From contig DAEB01000048.1 in NCBI GenBank assembly GCA_002495185.1, forward strand, positions 23,335-50,053: a stretch of 26,719 nt of DNA. The letters are read 5' to 3'. The stretch comes from Thermoplasmata archaeon UBA184 (lineage in GTDB: Archaea; Thermoplasmatota; Thermoplasmata; Lutacidiplasmatales; UBA184). A program made the position numbers and the translations under genes. Below, in pieces: positions 7,148 through 13,972 of the stretch (the stretch's first letter is position 1; every line of letters begins with the position of its first letter). The notes below the pieces were generated by a model. The model saw nothing but the letters and a program-made list of their open reading frames with translations. It did no database searches and had not been told where the DNA came from.

Positions 7148-8365
7148 ATGGCGGAGACACGAATCCCTCGCGACGCTCGGGTCCGGTTCGGTGTCGTGGA
7201 CGGCGACCTTCGGGTCGGCGAGAGGGCGGAGGTGGACGTGGACGCAGTGCTCCGGGTGCCCGGAAGCGCACGGTTCGACGGGGACGCGGTGGTCCACGGG
7301 GATGTGGAATGTCGGTCGTTCCGTTCGGACGACGGTCAGGTGCGGGTCGAGGGACACCTCTTCGTTCAAGAGGACATCGAGACCCATGACGGGGGGCTCG
7401 AGGTCGGCGGTGAGCTGAGAGCCCGACGCGTGGACGCCGACCGTGGCCTCGTCGTCGGCGGCCCGGCGACCGCCGAGCAGTTCGAGGTCGGGGGGAAGCT
7501 CGAGGGGCGTCAAACCCTGACGGCCCAGAAGGTCTCCGTCGGGGGCAAGCTCGAACTGGCGGGCAAGCTGACCGCCGAGTCGGTCGAAGCCGGGGGGGCC
7601 GTCGACCTTCATGACGTGGCGGTCGAGACCCTCGAGGTCGGTGGCGTGGTCCGTCTCGGCGGGGGGGTCGTGCGGGAGCGGATCGAAGTGGGGGGAAAGT
7701 TCAGCGCGATGGCCCCCCTCGAGTTCGGCCGCCTCGACGTCGGCGGCATCGCTCGTTTCCATGACAACGCGAAGGGGGGTCGCGTCGAGGCCGGTGGGAT
7801 GCTGACCGCGGACAAGGACCTCGTCTTCGAAGACCTCGAGGTCGGCGGCGTCGGGTCGATCGAGGGAAACGGCAAGGGCCGCAGCGTCGAGGTCGGCGGG
7901 AAGTTCTCGGTCCGGGGGTCGCTCGAGTTGAGCGGCCGCCTCGAGGTGGGCGGAGAGATCTCGGTCGGGGGGAACCTCTCGGGGAACGCGCTCGAGGTCG
8001 GCGGGAAGATCACCGCGCGACGGGCCGTGTTCGAGGGAGAGGTCGAGATCGGCGGGGCCGTCTCGACCCAGGAAGGGCTCAAAGCCTCGCGGATCGACAT
8101 CGGGAGGAAGAGCCGCGTGTCCGGCCCGCTCATCGGCGGCGAGGTGCGTCTCGACACCAAGGCGGTGGCCCAGGACATCTACGGCGACACGGTCCTGCTG
8201 GACGACAAGGCGGAGGCGGCGCGCGTCTTCGCTCGCAGGGTGACGCTGGAGGAAGGGGCGTCGGTCGACCAGGTGACCTACACCGAGACCCTGGAGGTCA
8301 AGGACGGTGCCCGGATCCGCTCCGCCCCCCAGAAGGTGACGACCCTCCCGCCATTCCCTCTCTAG
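7148..8365 (+). CDS. Bactofilin-like polymer-forming protein with long beta-helix repeat
   Basis: The 405-residue protein has no signal peptide or membrane segment. Most of it consists of repeats of a (V/L)EVGGK-type unit. The Gly-Gly pairs recur almost exactly every 17 residues from about residue 87 to 319, as expected when each unit forms one turn of a right-handed beta-helix. Bactofilins use such a helix to polymerise into cytoplasmic scaffolds. Classical bactofilins are usually much shorter (about 100-200 residues), so this would be a long form. The end (TLPPFPL) is a short proline-rich tail. ATG 7148 was chosen over GTG 7136 from the TATA spacing. A winged-helix gene follows 15 bases downstream, probably in the same operon. 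The fold is likely; cytoskeletal function is inferred. Confidence 0.75.
   Translation: MAETRIPRDARVRFGVVDGDLRVGERAEVDVDAVLRVPGSARFDGDAVVHGDVECRSFRSDDGQVRVEGHLFVQEDIETHDGGLEVGGELRARRVDADRGLVVGGPATAEQFEVGGKLEGRQTLTAQKVSVGGKLELAGKLTAESVEAGGAVDLHDVAVETLEVGGVVRLGGGVVRERIEVGGKFSAMAPLEFGRLDVGGIARFHDNAKGGRVEAGGMLTADKDLVFEDLEVGGVGSIEGNGKGRSVEVGGKFSVRGSLELSGRLEVGGEISVGGNLSGNALEVGGKITARRAVFEGEVEIGGAVSTQEGLKASRIDIGRKSRVSGPLIGGEVRLDTKAVAQDIYGDTVLLDDKAEAARVFARRVTLEEGASVDQVTYTETLEVKDGARIRSAPQKVTTLPPFPL
7397..8104 (+). repeat. In-gene 17-residue (51-base) repeat array
   Basis: Fourteen Gly-Gly pairs, each preceded by a hydrophobic-acidic-hydrophobic triplet such as LEV, IEV or VEA, can be placed in this stretch. 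The steps between them are 17, 11, 17, 17, 16, 17, 17, 17, 17, 17, 18 and 17, 17 residues, followed by an imperfect IDIG copy. The single short step of 11 residues lies between the second and third copies. The DNA copies have diverged, so this is a protein-level repeat rather than a recent DNA tandem duplication. Confidence 0.8.
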
Positions 8366-8380
8366 GCCGGGACGTGCGTC

Positions 8381-8710
8381 ATGCTGAACGGCTCCTCGGG
8401 GACCGCGCGACGACGCGAGGTGAGCGACCTCTACGCGACGATCCTCGAGGTGGTCAAACGGTATCATGGAGCTGCGCGGATCACGCGGGTCTCCTACGGG
8501 GCGGGGATGCCCGTCGACCGCCTAAGGAACTTCGTCGACCGGCTCTTGACCCTCGGGCTCCTTCGCGCGGAGGAGGTCGATGGCCGACCTGTCTACGACC
8601 TGACGCCGCGGGGACAGGAGTTTCTCGATACCTACTGGAAGATGCGCGGATACATCGAGGTCCTCGAGCCCAGCCCGGACCCCGATGAGCGACGTTCGCG
8701 TCGTCGGTGA
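8381..8710 (+). CDS. Winged-helix DNA-binding protein
   Basis: This 109-residue protein fits a single winged helix. Helix 1 is DLYATILEVVKRYHG, followed by ARITRVSYGAGMPVDRLRNFVDRLLTLGLL as the helix-turn-helix with recognition helix, and then the wing (RAEEVDGRPVYDLTPRGQEFLDTY). This matches the archaeal PadR/HTH_45-like style. The tail is acidic then Arg-rich. No ligand or metal site is visible. It starts 15 bases after the bactofilin stop and shares its promoter. It could be the regulator that binds the inverted repeat at 7097-7111, or an accessory of the bactofilin; neither is shown by sequence alone. Confidence 0.78.
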   Translation: MLNGSSGTARRREVSDLYATILEVVKRYHGAARITRVSYGAGMPVDRLRNFVDRLLTLGLLRAEEVDGRPVYDLTPRGQEFLDTYWKMRGYIEVLEPSPDPDERRSRRR

Positions 8711-8727
8711 CCCAACCCCGGGCCCCA

Positions 8728-9054
8728 TCAGTTGTAGCGGGGAACCGTCGGGTCGACCCGGACCGACCAGGCGTCGATGCCTCCGGCGAGGTTCGCGACG
8801 GTTGGGAACCCGTTCTCTTCGAGATAGCCGGCGACCATCATCGAGCGGGCGCCCGAGTGGCAGTAGACGACGACCTCCCGGTCCCGTGGGACCTCCGCGA
8901 GACGGTCAGGGACCTCGTTCATCGGGATGTAGAGAGAGGGAACGATCGCCGCCATCCGACGCTCGTACGGCTCGCGGACGTCGAGCAGGACGATCGAGTC
9001 GGGCTTCTCGCGCATCCTACGGGCGACTTCGCTCGGTTCGAGTTGCTCCGGCAT
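8728..9054 (-). CDS. Single-domain rhodanese (sulfurtransferase)
   Basis: The 108-residue protein has the rhodanese fold elements: IVLLDVREPYER near residue 21, IPMNEVPDRL near 43, and the active-site loop VVVYCHSGARS with C65 as the persulfide-carrying cysteine. GGIDAW near 91 is the conserved end motif. Such proteins move sulfane sulfur to acceptors. An in-frame opening extends further upstream, but ATG 9054 begins at the usual domain edge and has a TATA-like element 29 bases before it. The start lies inside the end of the CGNR gene, with a 38-base overlap in a different frame. Its place beside a copper-export locus may be meaningful or accidental. Confidence 0.9.
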   Translation of the reverse strand: MPEQLEPSEVARRMREKPDSIVLLDVREPYERRMAAIVPSLYIPMNEVPDRLAEVPRDREVVVYCHSGARSMMVAGYLEENGFPTVANLAGGIDAWSVRVDPTVPRYN

Positions 9055-9670
9055 GGGCACTCCGCGACCGGGCGGAGGTCTTAGCCTTTGTCCGGGTCCG
9101 TCCGCTCCGGCCGCGGTGTTGCTTCTGGTAATGACGCTGGACCCGAACGCGGTTCCCACACCCCTCGGAGGAGCACCATCGCTGCGAGCTCGATCGCGCC
9201 CTGAGGAAATGGACGCAACCGGGCCCCGCACAGGGACGAAGCATGTGACGATCCGGACCTGTCGCGATCGCGATCAACGATACGGCAACGGCCCGGACGA
9301 GGACCTCCGCACCTTGGACCGGGCCACCGAGTTGTTCCACGCGCCAGGACCGATCCCTCCATCGGAGCCGGGGCCGAGCGACGTGCTTCGCGAGCGCCCG
9401 GTTCACGGCGTGCAACGCATCCGGCGGAGGCGCCGCATCCTCAGTGAGTGCTTGCAGGATCGCGCGGACTTGATCTCGAAATCCTCGAACCTGATCGAGG
9501 TCGCGACGCGTGAACGGTCCTCCGGCTTCGGGGAGGACCCTGCGGAGCCACCGGGTGAGCTCCGTCCGGCTCTCCAAAGCGTCCTGGCCCCCGCACGAGG
9601 GACAGCCGACGGTGTTCGCAAGGTGGACCGCGAGCCACGAGTGGTTCGGAGTCGTGCCGGGCTCCTTCAT
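9017..9670 (-). CDS. CGNR zinc-finger (ABATE-type) transcriptional regulator
   Basis: The protein has 217 residues. The N-terminal part (HLANT, then RTELTRWLRRV) fits the ABATE ligand-binding domain. The C-terminal part has the CGNR finger: C147, C152, C166 and C171, ending CGNRVRVQRHYQKQ, which is the DNA-binding element of these regulators. An additional CPSC pair at residues 23-26, right after the conserved NT, could bind a metal or sense thiols. An Arg/Ser/Thr-rich tail of about 30 residues overlaps the rhodanese start. The family is common in Actinobacteria, so acquisition by transfer is possible. It is divergent from the YHS/CopA genes with about 65 bases between starts, which makes it the leading candidate regulator of copper export here. 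That role is inferred. Confidence 0.85.
   Translation of the reverse strand: MKEPGTTPNHSWLAVHLANTVGCPSCGGQDALESRTELTRWLRRVLPEAGGPFTRRDLDQVRGFRDQVRAILQALTEDAAPPPDALHAVNRALAKHVARPRLRWRDRSWRVEQLGGPVQGAEVLVRAVAVSLIAIATGPDRHMLRPCAGPGCVHFLRARSSSQRWCSSEGCGNRVRVQRHYQKQHRGRSGRTRTKAKTSARSRSAHAGATRTERSRP
9080..9086 (-). promoter_or_regulatory. TATA-like element of the rhodanese gene
   Basis: On the minus strand GGCTAAG is centred 29 bases before the ATG at 9054, inside the CGNR coding region. It would allow the rhodanese to be transcribed on its own as a leaderless mRNA. Confidence 0.45.
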
Positions 9671-9696
9671 GACCGACCTGGACGGTACCCCAAAGG

Positions 9697-9705
9697 CAAA
9701 TAGAC
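9697..9705. promoter_or_regulatory. AT-rich core of the divergent CGNR / YHS-copA promoter
   Basis: CAAATAGAC (GTCTATTTG on the minus strand) is the most TATA-like sequence between the divergent genes. Its centre is 30 bases before the CGNR ATG. On the plus strand it lies 20 or 36 bases before the two possible YHS starts (9721 and 9736), so its use in that direction is less certain. Confidence 0.5.
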
Positions 9706-9740
9706 TAATGGGATTATGCCATGAAGGGCATTAGCATGGC
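9705..9740. promoter_or_regulatory. Overlapping inverted repeats, candidate copper-locus operator
   Basis: Three perfect inverted repeats overlap here: CTAATG (9705-9710) with CATTAG (9729-9734), ATGCC (9716-9720) with GGCAT (9727-9731), and GCCATG (9718-9723) with CATGGC (9735-9740). They reach from the promoter core into the YHS start codons, a natural place for a repressor. Binding is inferred. Confidence 0.4.
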
Positions 9741-9882
9741 GAAGGTCAAGGATCCAGTCTGCGGGATGATGATTGAGCCGAAGTCGGCGGCCGCGCACGG
9801 CACATACGGGGGGGAAACGGTGTACTTCTGTTCGGTGGCGTGCCAGAAGTCCTACGAGACGACGCATCCCCGGACAGGGTGA
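9736..9882 (+). CDS. Small YHS/TRASH-domain protein, probable copper-binding
   Basis: The 48-residue protein begins MAKVKDPVCGMMIEP and continues to ETVYFCSVACQKSYE. Its three cysteines (DPVCGM, then FCxxxC) are the YHS/TRASH metal-binding pattern. An in-frame ATG at 9721 would add five residues (MKGIS); 9736 gives the usual domain start. It lies 48 bases before a copper ATPase whose own N-terminus repeats the same domain. The arrangement resembles the small TRASH protein CopM beside CopA in Sulfolobales, which suggests a cytoplasmic copper chaperone or buffer. The domain is clear; the copper role is inferred from the neighbour. Confidence 0.85.
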   Translation: MAKVKDPVCGMMIEPKSAAAHGTYGGETVYFCSVACQKSYETTHPRTG

Positions 9883-9930
9883 GCCGGAGCGCGGCTCCCG
9901 AGCTCGACCGAAACCGCCGGCGGAGCCATC

Positions 9931-12036
9931 GTGGCGACCGACCCGGTCTGCGGGATGTTCGTCGACGAGCGGACGTCGACCCTCCGGCTCGTTCGCGACA
10001 ACCGGACCTACTACTTCTGCTCCACGCATTGCCTCCAGGAGTTCGCGCAGCCGGAGGCCGCGCTTCGGCGACTCCGAGCCCGATTGTCGGTCGCCTGGCC
10101 CCTCTCCGTCGCGATCCTTCTCGTGACCTACGGGGTCCGAATCCCGGACGCTCCGTGGGTCCTTCTCGCGCTCGCGTCCGTGGTCCAGTGGTACGCGGGC
10201 TACCCCTTCTTCGTCAGCACGCGGGACGCGGTGCGAAGTCGAACATGGAACATGGACGTCCTCATCGCAGTTGGCACGACCGCGGCGTACGCGTACAGCA
10301 TGGCAGTCGTCCTGGCCCCCGGGGTTCTCCCTCCTACGCTCTACTTTGACGCTTCGTCGTTCATCATCACCCTGATCCTGACCGGAAACTACCTCGAACA
10401 CTTTACGCGAGAACGCGCGCAAGGAACGCTCCGAGGACTGGGCGCTCTCGTACCGTCCACGGCGATCGTGCTGCGGGAGGGTCGAGAGGTCGAGATCCCG
10501 GTGGCCGAGGTCCAGCCCGGGGACCTTTGGAGGGTCCGACCGGGCGGACGATACCCCACGGACGGCATCGTCCGCGAAGGTCACTCGTCGACCGACGAAT
10601 CGATCCTGACCGGCGAAAGCCGGCCCGTGGAGAAGGGGCCGGGCTCGACCGTGATTGCGGGCGGAACGAACGGCGAAGGGGCTCTCACGGTCGCGGCGAC
10701 CCACGTGGGCACGGACACGATGGTCGCGCAGATCGGTCAGCTGGTGACCGAGGCCGAAACGAGCCGCGTGCCGATGCAACAGCTCGCGGACCGGATCGCC
10801 TCGGCGTTTGTGCCCATCGTGTTCGGCCTCGCGCTCGTCGCCTCTCTGGCATGGCTCGCGCTGGGGGCCGGCTTCACGGTCGCGATGCTCGTGTTCGTAT
10901 CCGTGGCCGTGACGGCGTGCCCCTGCGCGTTCGGGATTGCCACGCCGGCGGCGATCGTCGTCGGGACCGGACGGGCGGCCGAGGAGGGGATCTTGTTCAA
11001 GGGAGGCGACTCGCTCGAACGCGCGAGTCAGGTCGACCTGGTTCTGACGGATAAGACCGGGACCCTCACGAAGGGTCGGCCGACCCTCACCGACCCGATT
11101 CCGATGCCGGGCGTCACGGAGGAGGAGCTCCTTCGAGTGGCGGCCTCGCTCGAAGCCCAGTCCGAGCACCCGTACGCCACGGCGGTACTCGAAGCCGCCC
11201 ACCGCCTCAGGGTCCCCTCCGCTCCCGCCGTCGACGTTCGCAGCGACCCCGGCCGCGGCGTGAGGGGCTGGGTCGACGGTTCTGAATGCGCTCTCCTGAG
11301 CGCGGCGGCCTCCCGGGAGGAAGGACTCGACGTGGGACCTCTCGGGGATGCGACCGCGCGGCGCGAGCGCGAAGGAAGAGCATGGTCGGTCGTCGTCCAA
11401 GGAAGGAAGGCGCTCGGCGTCCTCGGGTTCGATGACGAGGTCGCGCCGGGGGTTGCCGACGCGGTTCACGCGCTCGCGTCCGACGGGATCGAGGTGGTCA
11501 TGGCGACGGGAGATTCCGAACCCCCGGCAATCAAGGTGGCTCGGGCGGTCGGAATCTCCGAGGTGCACTCTGGGATGGATCCCCGGGCGAAGCTCGAGCT
11601 GATCCGCGAGTTCCAGTCACGGGGCCGGATCGTCGCGTTCGTGGGAGACGGGATCAACGATGCGCCGGCGCTCACCGCCGCGGACCTCGGGGTCGCCATC
11701 GGCGCCGGGACCGAGGTCGCCCGCGAGGCCGGCGGGGTGATTCTGTTGCGTCCCGGCTTCGAGGGCGTGGCGGAAGCGCTCCGGATCGGTCGGCGCACGG
11801 TCCGAAAGGTCCGGGGAAACCTCGCGTGGGCCGTAGGCTACAACGCAATACTCCTCCCGGTCGCGATGGGCGCCCTAGTGCCCGCGTTCGGTTTGGGCGT
11901 CTACTCCGTGCTCCCGATCACCGGAGCCCTCGCGATGGGCCTTTCTTCGACGCTCGTGGTCGTGAACTCGCTCACCCTGAGGTGGTCCGGTCGAAATCCT
12001 CGGCCCCCTTCGAAGGGATCTCCCGCGAAGGCGTAG
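9931..12036 (+). CDS. copA: Cu+-exporting P1B-type ATPase with N-terminal YHS/TRASH domain
   Basis: This 701-residue pump uses ATP to export Cu+ (possibly Ag+) across the membrane. Residues 1-38 form a YHS/TRASH domain (DPVCGM, then YYFCSTHC: C7, C30, C34) in place of the HMA domain of bacterial CopA. TGES in the actuator domain is at 227-230. The transmembrane metal site C330-P-C332 occurs as CPCAFGIATP. D374 in DKTGTLT is phosphorylated, H413-P414 marks the nucleotide domain, and GDGINDAP starts at 572. In the last helices the N-x6-YN-x4-P pattern (NLAWAVGYNAILLP) and MGLSS define the P1B-1 copper subgroup. The start is GTG at 9931, where the domain begins; no start of normal type lies closer to the YHS stop. 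It probably shares the transcript of the YHS gene. Confidence 0.94.
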   Translation: MATDPVCGMFVDERTSTLRLVRDNRTYYFCSTHCLQEFAQPEAALRRLRARLSVAWPLSVAILLVTYGVRIPDAPWVLLALASVVQWYAGYPFFVSTRDAVRSRTWNMDVLIAVGTTAAYAYSMAVVLAPGVLPPTLYFDASSFIITLILTGNYLEHFTRERAQGTLRGLGALVPSTAIVLREGREVEIPVAEVQPGDLWRVRPGGRYPTDGIVREGHSSTDESILTGESRPVEKGPGSTVIAGGTNGEGALTVAATHVGTDTMVAQIGQLVTEAETSRVPMQQLADRIASAFVPIVFGLALVASLAWLALGAGFTVAMLVFVSVAVTACPCAFGIATPAAIVVGTGRAAEEGILFKGGDSLERASQVDLVLTDKTGTLTKGRPTLTDPIPMPGVTEEELLRVAASLEAQSEHPYATAVLEAAHRLRVPSAPAVDVRSDPGRGVRGWVDGSECALLSAAASREEGLDVGPLGDATARREREGRAWSVVVQGRKALGVLGFDDEVAPGVADAVHALASDGIEVVMATGDSEPPAIKVARAVGISEVHSGMDPRAKLELIREFQSRGRIVAFVGDGINDAPALTAADLGVAIGAGTEVAREAGGVILLRPGFEGVAEALRIGRRTVRKVRGNLAWAVGYNAILLPVAMGALVPAFGLGVYSVLPITGALAMGLSSTLVVVNSLTLRWSGRNPRPPSKGSPAKA

Positions 12037-12134
12037 GCCGCGCCGGTCGGCCACGCGACCGCCGGAACGCCCCGTTGCGTCCTTCCACGGTGACATACTC
12101 TTTTGTGTCTCCACGGTTCACCTCGCGTCGCGCC

Positions 12135-12968
12135 ATGGACATTTCCCAGCTTCCGTCCGATGCCGCCCAGTGGAAGACGGCGGTCTCCCGCCAGTGGAAA
12201 TTCTACCTGCGCACGTGGCGGTTCATCGGGCTGCTCGGCTTCGTTCTGCTCATCGGGCTCGTGTTCACCGTCGTCAGCATCGTCCAGGGGGATTCGGGCG
12301 CGTCGGGGGCCGATTATCTCTACAACGCCATGGACTCTCTCGGAACGTTCGGCGTCATCATCGGGGCGTTCATCGGGGGCGACGCCATCTCGATGGACTT
12401 CGGGAGCGGGACCGGCTACTTCATGCTCGTTCTCCCGGTCAAGCGGATCGTCCTGCTGCTCGGGCGGTATGCGGCCGCCTTCATGTCGACGTTGATCCTG
12501 ATCGTCGTCTACGTCGCCATCGCGCTCGTGGGCGCCCTCTACTTCTGGGGGATTGGAGGGATCCCCTGGCTCGATTTCGCCCAATCATTCCTGATGGCGG
12601 CGCTCTACGGGCTCGCCGTCCTCTCGACGGCGTTCTTCTTCAGCGCGCTGTTCCGCTCGCCCGCCGTCAGCATGGTCGTGACGATCCTCGTGATGTTCCT
12701 CGGGTTCGAGATCATCGATGGCGTCGTCGGCTCCTCGCTAGGATACGAACCCTGGTTCTCTCTGCTCTACGCCGGCTCGGCGATTGGATTGCCGCTCGAG
12801 GGTCAGCCCCACTACACGGCCCGAAGCGTCTCGTTCGGGCATCGAACGATCACGACCTACCTCTGGTACCCCTACGTCTGGGAAGGGATCGCGATCATGG
12901 CCGCCTACTTCGTCGTCTTCCTCGTGATCAGTGCGATCATCTACCAATACAAGGAGTCGAAGGGGTGA
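12135..12968 (+). CDS. ABC-2 type transporter permease
   Basis: The 277-residue protein has about six membrane segments, the first near residues 32-52 (FIGLLGFVLLIGLVFTVVSI) and the last near 255-272. It lacks a signal peptide and has the layout of ABC-2/NatB-type permeases. The ATPase gene follows six bases after its stop, so the two form one exporter. In-frame GTG codons exist upstream at 12090 and 12105, but ATG 12135 gives the expected cytoplasmic N-terminus. The AT-rich stretch near 12094-12108 is the likely promoter. The substrate cannot be told. Position directly after copA raises the possibility of a related export role, but nothing in the protein shows it. Confidence 0.82.
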   Translation: MDISQLPSDAAQWKTAVSRQWKFYLRTWRFIGLLGFVLLIGLVFTVVSIVQGDSGASGADYLYNAMDSLGTFGVIIGAFIGGDAISMDFGSGTGYFMLVLPVKRIVLLLGRYAAAFMSTLILIVVYVAIALVGALYFWGIGGIPWLDFAQSFLMAALYGLAVLSTAFFFSALFRSPAVSMVVTILVMFLGFEIIDGVVGSSLGYEPWFSLLYAGSAIGLPLEGQPHYTARSVSFGHRTITTYLWYPYVWEGIAIMAAYFVVFLVISAIIYQYKESKG

Positions 12969-12974
12969 GCATGC

Positions 12975-13934
12975 ATGGTCCGGATTGAGGTCGAGGGGCT
13001 CACCAAGCGCTACGGATTCGGGTCGACCCCGCCCTCGCTCGACAACGTCTCCTTTGAGTACGAGGGCACGGGTGCAATCGGCTACCTGGGCCCGAACGGC
13101 GCGGGGAAGACCACCACGCTGAAGCTCCTCACAGGGCTCCTTCGTCCGACCGCGGGGTCCGCCCGCATCGACGGCATCGACGTCCGGGATCACCCGAAGC
13201 GCGCGATGGCGAACGTCGGAGCGGTCATCGAGACCCCCGTACCGTATCCGACCTTGACCGTCACCGAAGCGATCGAGATGGTGAGCCAGTTCCGAGGGGG
13301 GCCGGATCCCACGCTCGCTCAGGAGATCGCGTACCTCAACGACCGGCTGGACCTCCCTCCGCTCGGAGAGCGCACGGGGCGCCTCTCGAAGGGGCAGCGG
13401 CAGCGCGTCGTGATCGCCGCCTCGTTGATCCGGAATCCGACCGCGATCATACTGGACGAGCCGACGACGGGGCTCGACCCGAAGGAGCGCATCCTCATCC
13501 GGAACCTTCTGATCGACCTCAAGAAGGACCACCTGATCCTGATGAGCTCTCACCTGATGCAGGAGGTCACCGAGGTCTGCGACCAGGTGATCTTCATCAA
13601 TCAGGGAAAGCTCCTTCTTCGCGACACGGTCGAAAACGTCTCGGCCCGGTTCCGGAGCCGAGCGGTCGACGTCGAGTTCGCCGACCCGCTGCCCGCCGAC
13701 CGGCTCTCGCCGCTGGGCTCGCTCGTCCAGTCGGTGACCCCCCTCAGCGACCGTCGCTACCGTCTTGCCTTCGATGGCTTGGTGACGACGCGCGCGCGGA
13801 TCCTGTCCCAGTGCGTCGGCATCGCCCCCGTGATCGACTATGAGAGCGCCTCGCTCGCCCTCGAGGACGCCTACCTCTCGCTCATGCAGGGAACGAGCTC
13901 GAACGACGTTCCATCCCCGCCCCTCAGAAACTAG
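12975..13934 (+). CDS. ABC transporter ATP-binding protein
   Basis: All ABC ATPase motifs are present in 319 residues: Walker A GPNGAGKTT (39-47), the signature LSKGQRQR (137-144), Walker B IILDEP (158-163) with catalytic E162, the D-loop GLDP (166-169) and the H-loop histidine near 193 in MSSHLMQEV. At the Q-loop position the sequence reads IETPVPYPTLT, with Glu instead of Gln, as in many NatA/CcmA-like export ATPases. About 90 residues after the core form the usual C-terminal extension. It starts six bases after the permease stop and energises it. The substrate is unknown. Confidence 0.93.
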   Translation: MVRIEVEGLTKRYGFGSTPPSLDNVSFEYEGTGAIGYLGPNGAGKTTTLKLLTGLLRPTAGSARIDGIDVRDHPKRAMANVGAVIETPVPYPTLTVTEAIEMVSQFRGGPDPTLAQEIAYLNDRLDLPPLGERTGRLSKGQRQRVVIAASLIRNPTAIILDEPTTGLDPKERILIRNLLIDLKKDHLILMSSHLMQEVTEVCDQVIFINQGKLLLRDTVENVSARFRSRAVDVEFADPLPADRLSPLGSLVQSVTPLSDRRYRLAFDGLVTTRARILSQCVGIAPVIDYESASLALEDAYLSLMQGTSSNDVPSPPLRN

Positions 13935-13946
13935 CGAACCCTGTCC

Positions 13947-13959
13947 GGCGCCCAGCGCC
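13947..13959. terminator. Short hairpin between convergent genes, possible bidirectional terminator
   Basis: The 38-base gap between the ABC ATPase and the convergent MFS gene contains GGCGC-CCA-GCGCC, a perfect 5-base stem with a 3-base loop. There is no T-run on either side. Archaeal termination usually depends on T-runs, so the role is uncertain. Confidence 0.25.
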
Positions 13960-13972
13960 TCGGCCGCCGGTG

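Noticed and set aside
7118..8467. Long open frame on the minus strand opposite the bactofilin gene, and similar long antisense frames at 872-2836, 9667-11568, 12738-15257 and 24636-26591
   Set aside because: Composition is dominated by Arg, Pro, Gly and Asp without domains. High third-position GC of the real genes suppresses stops on the opposite strand.
12037..12134. N-terminal extension of the ABC permease from GTG 12090 or 12105
   Set aside because: The extension overlaps the likely promoter and adds no recognisable segment; ATG 12135 fits the topology.
12135..13934. ABC transporter as a second copper exporter
   Set aside because: Neither protein shows a metal-binding motif; adjacency to copA alone is too weak.
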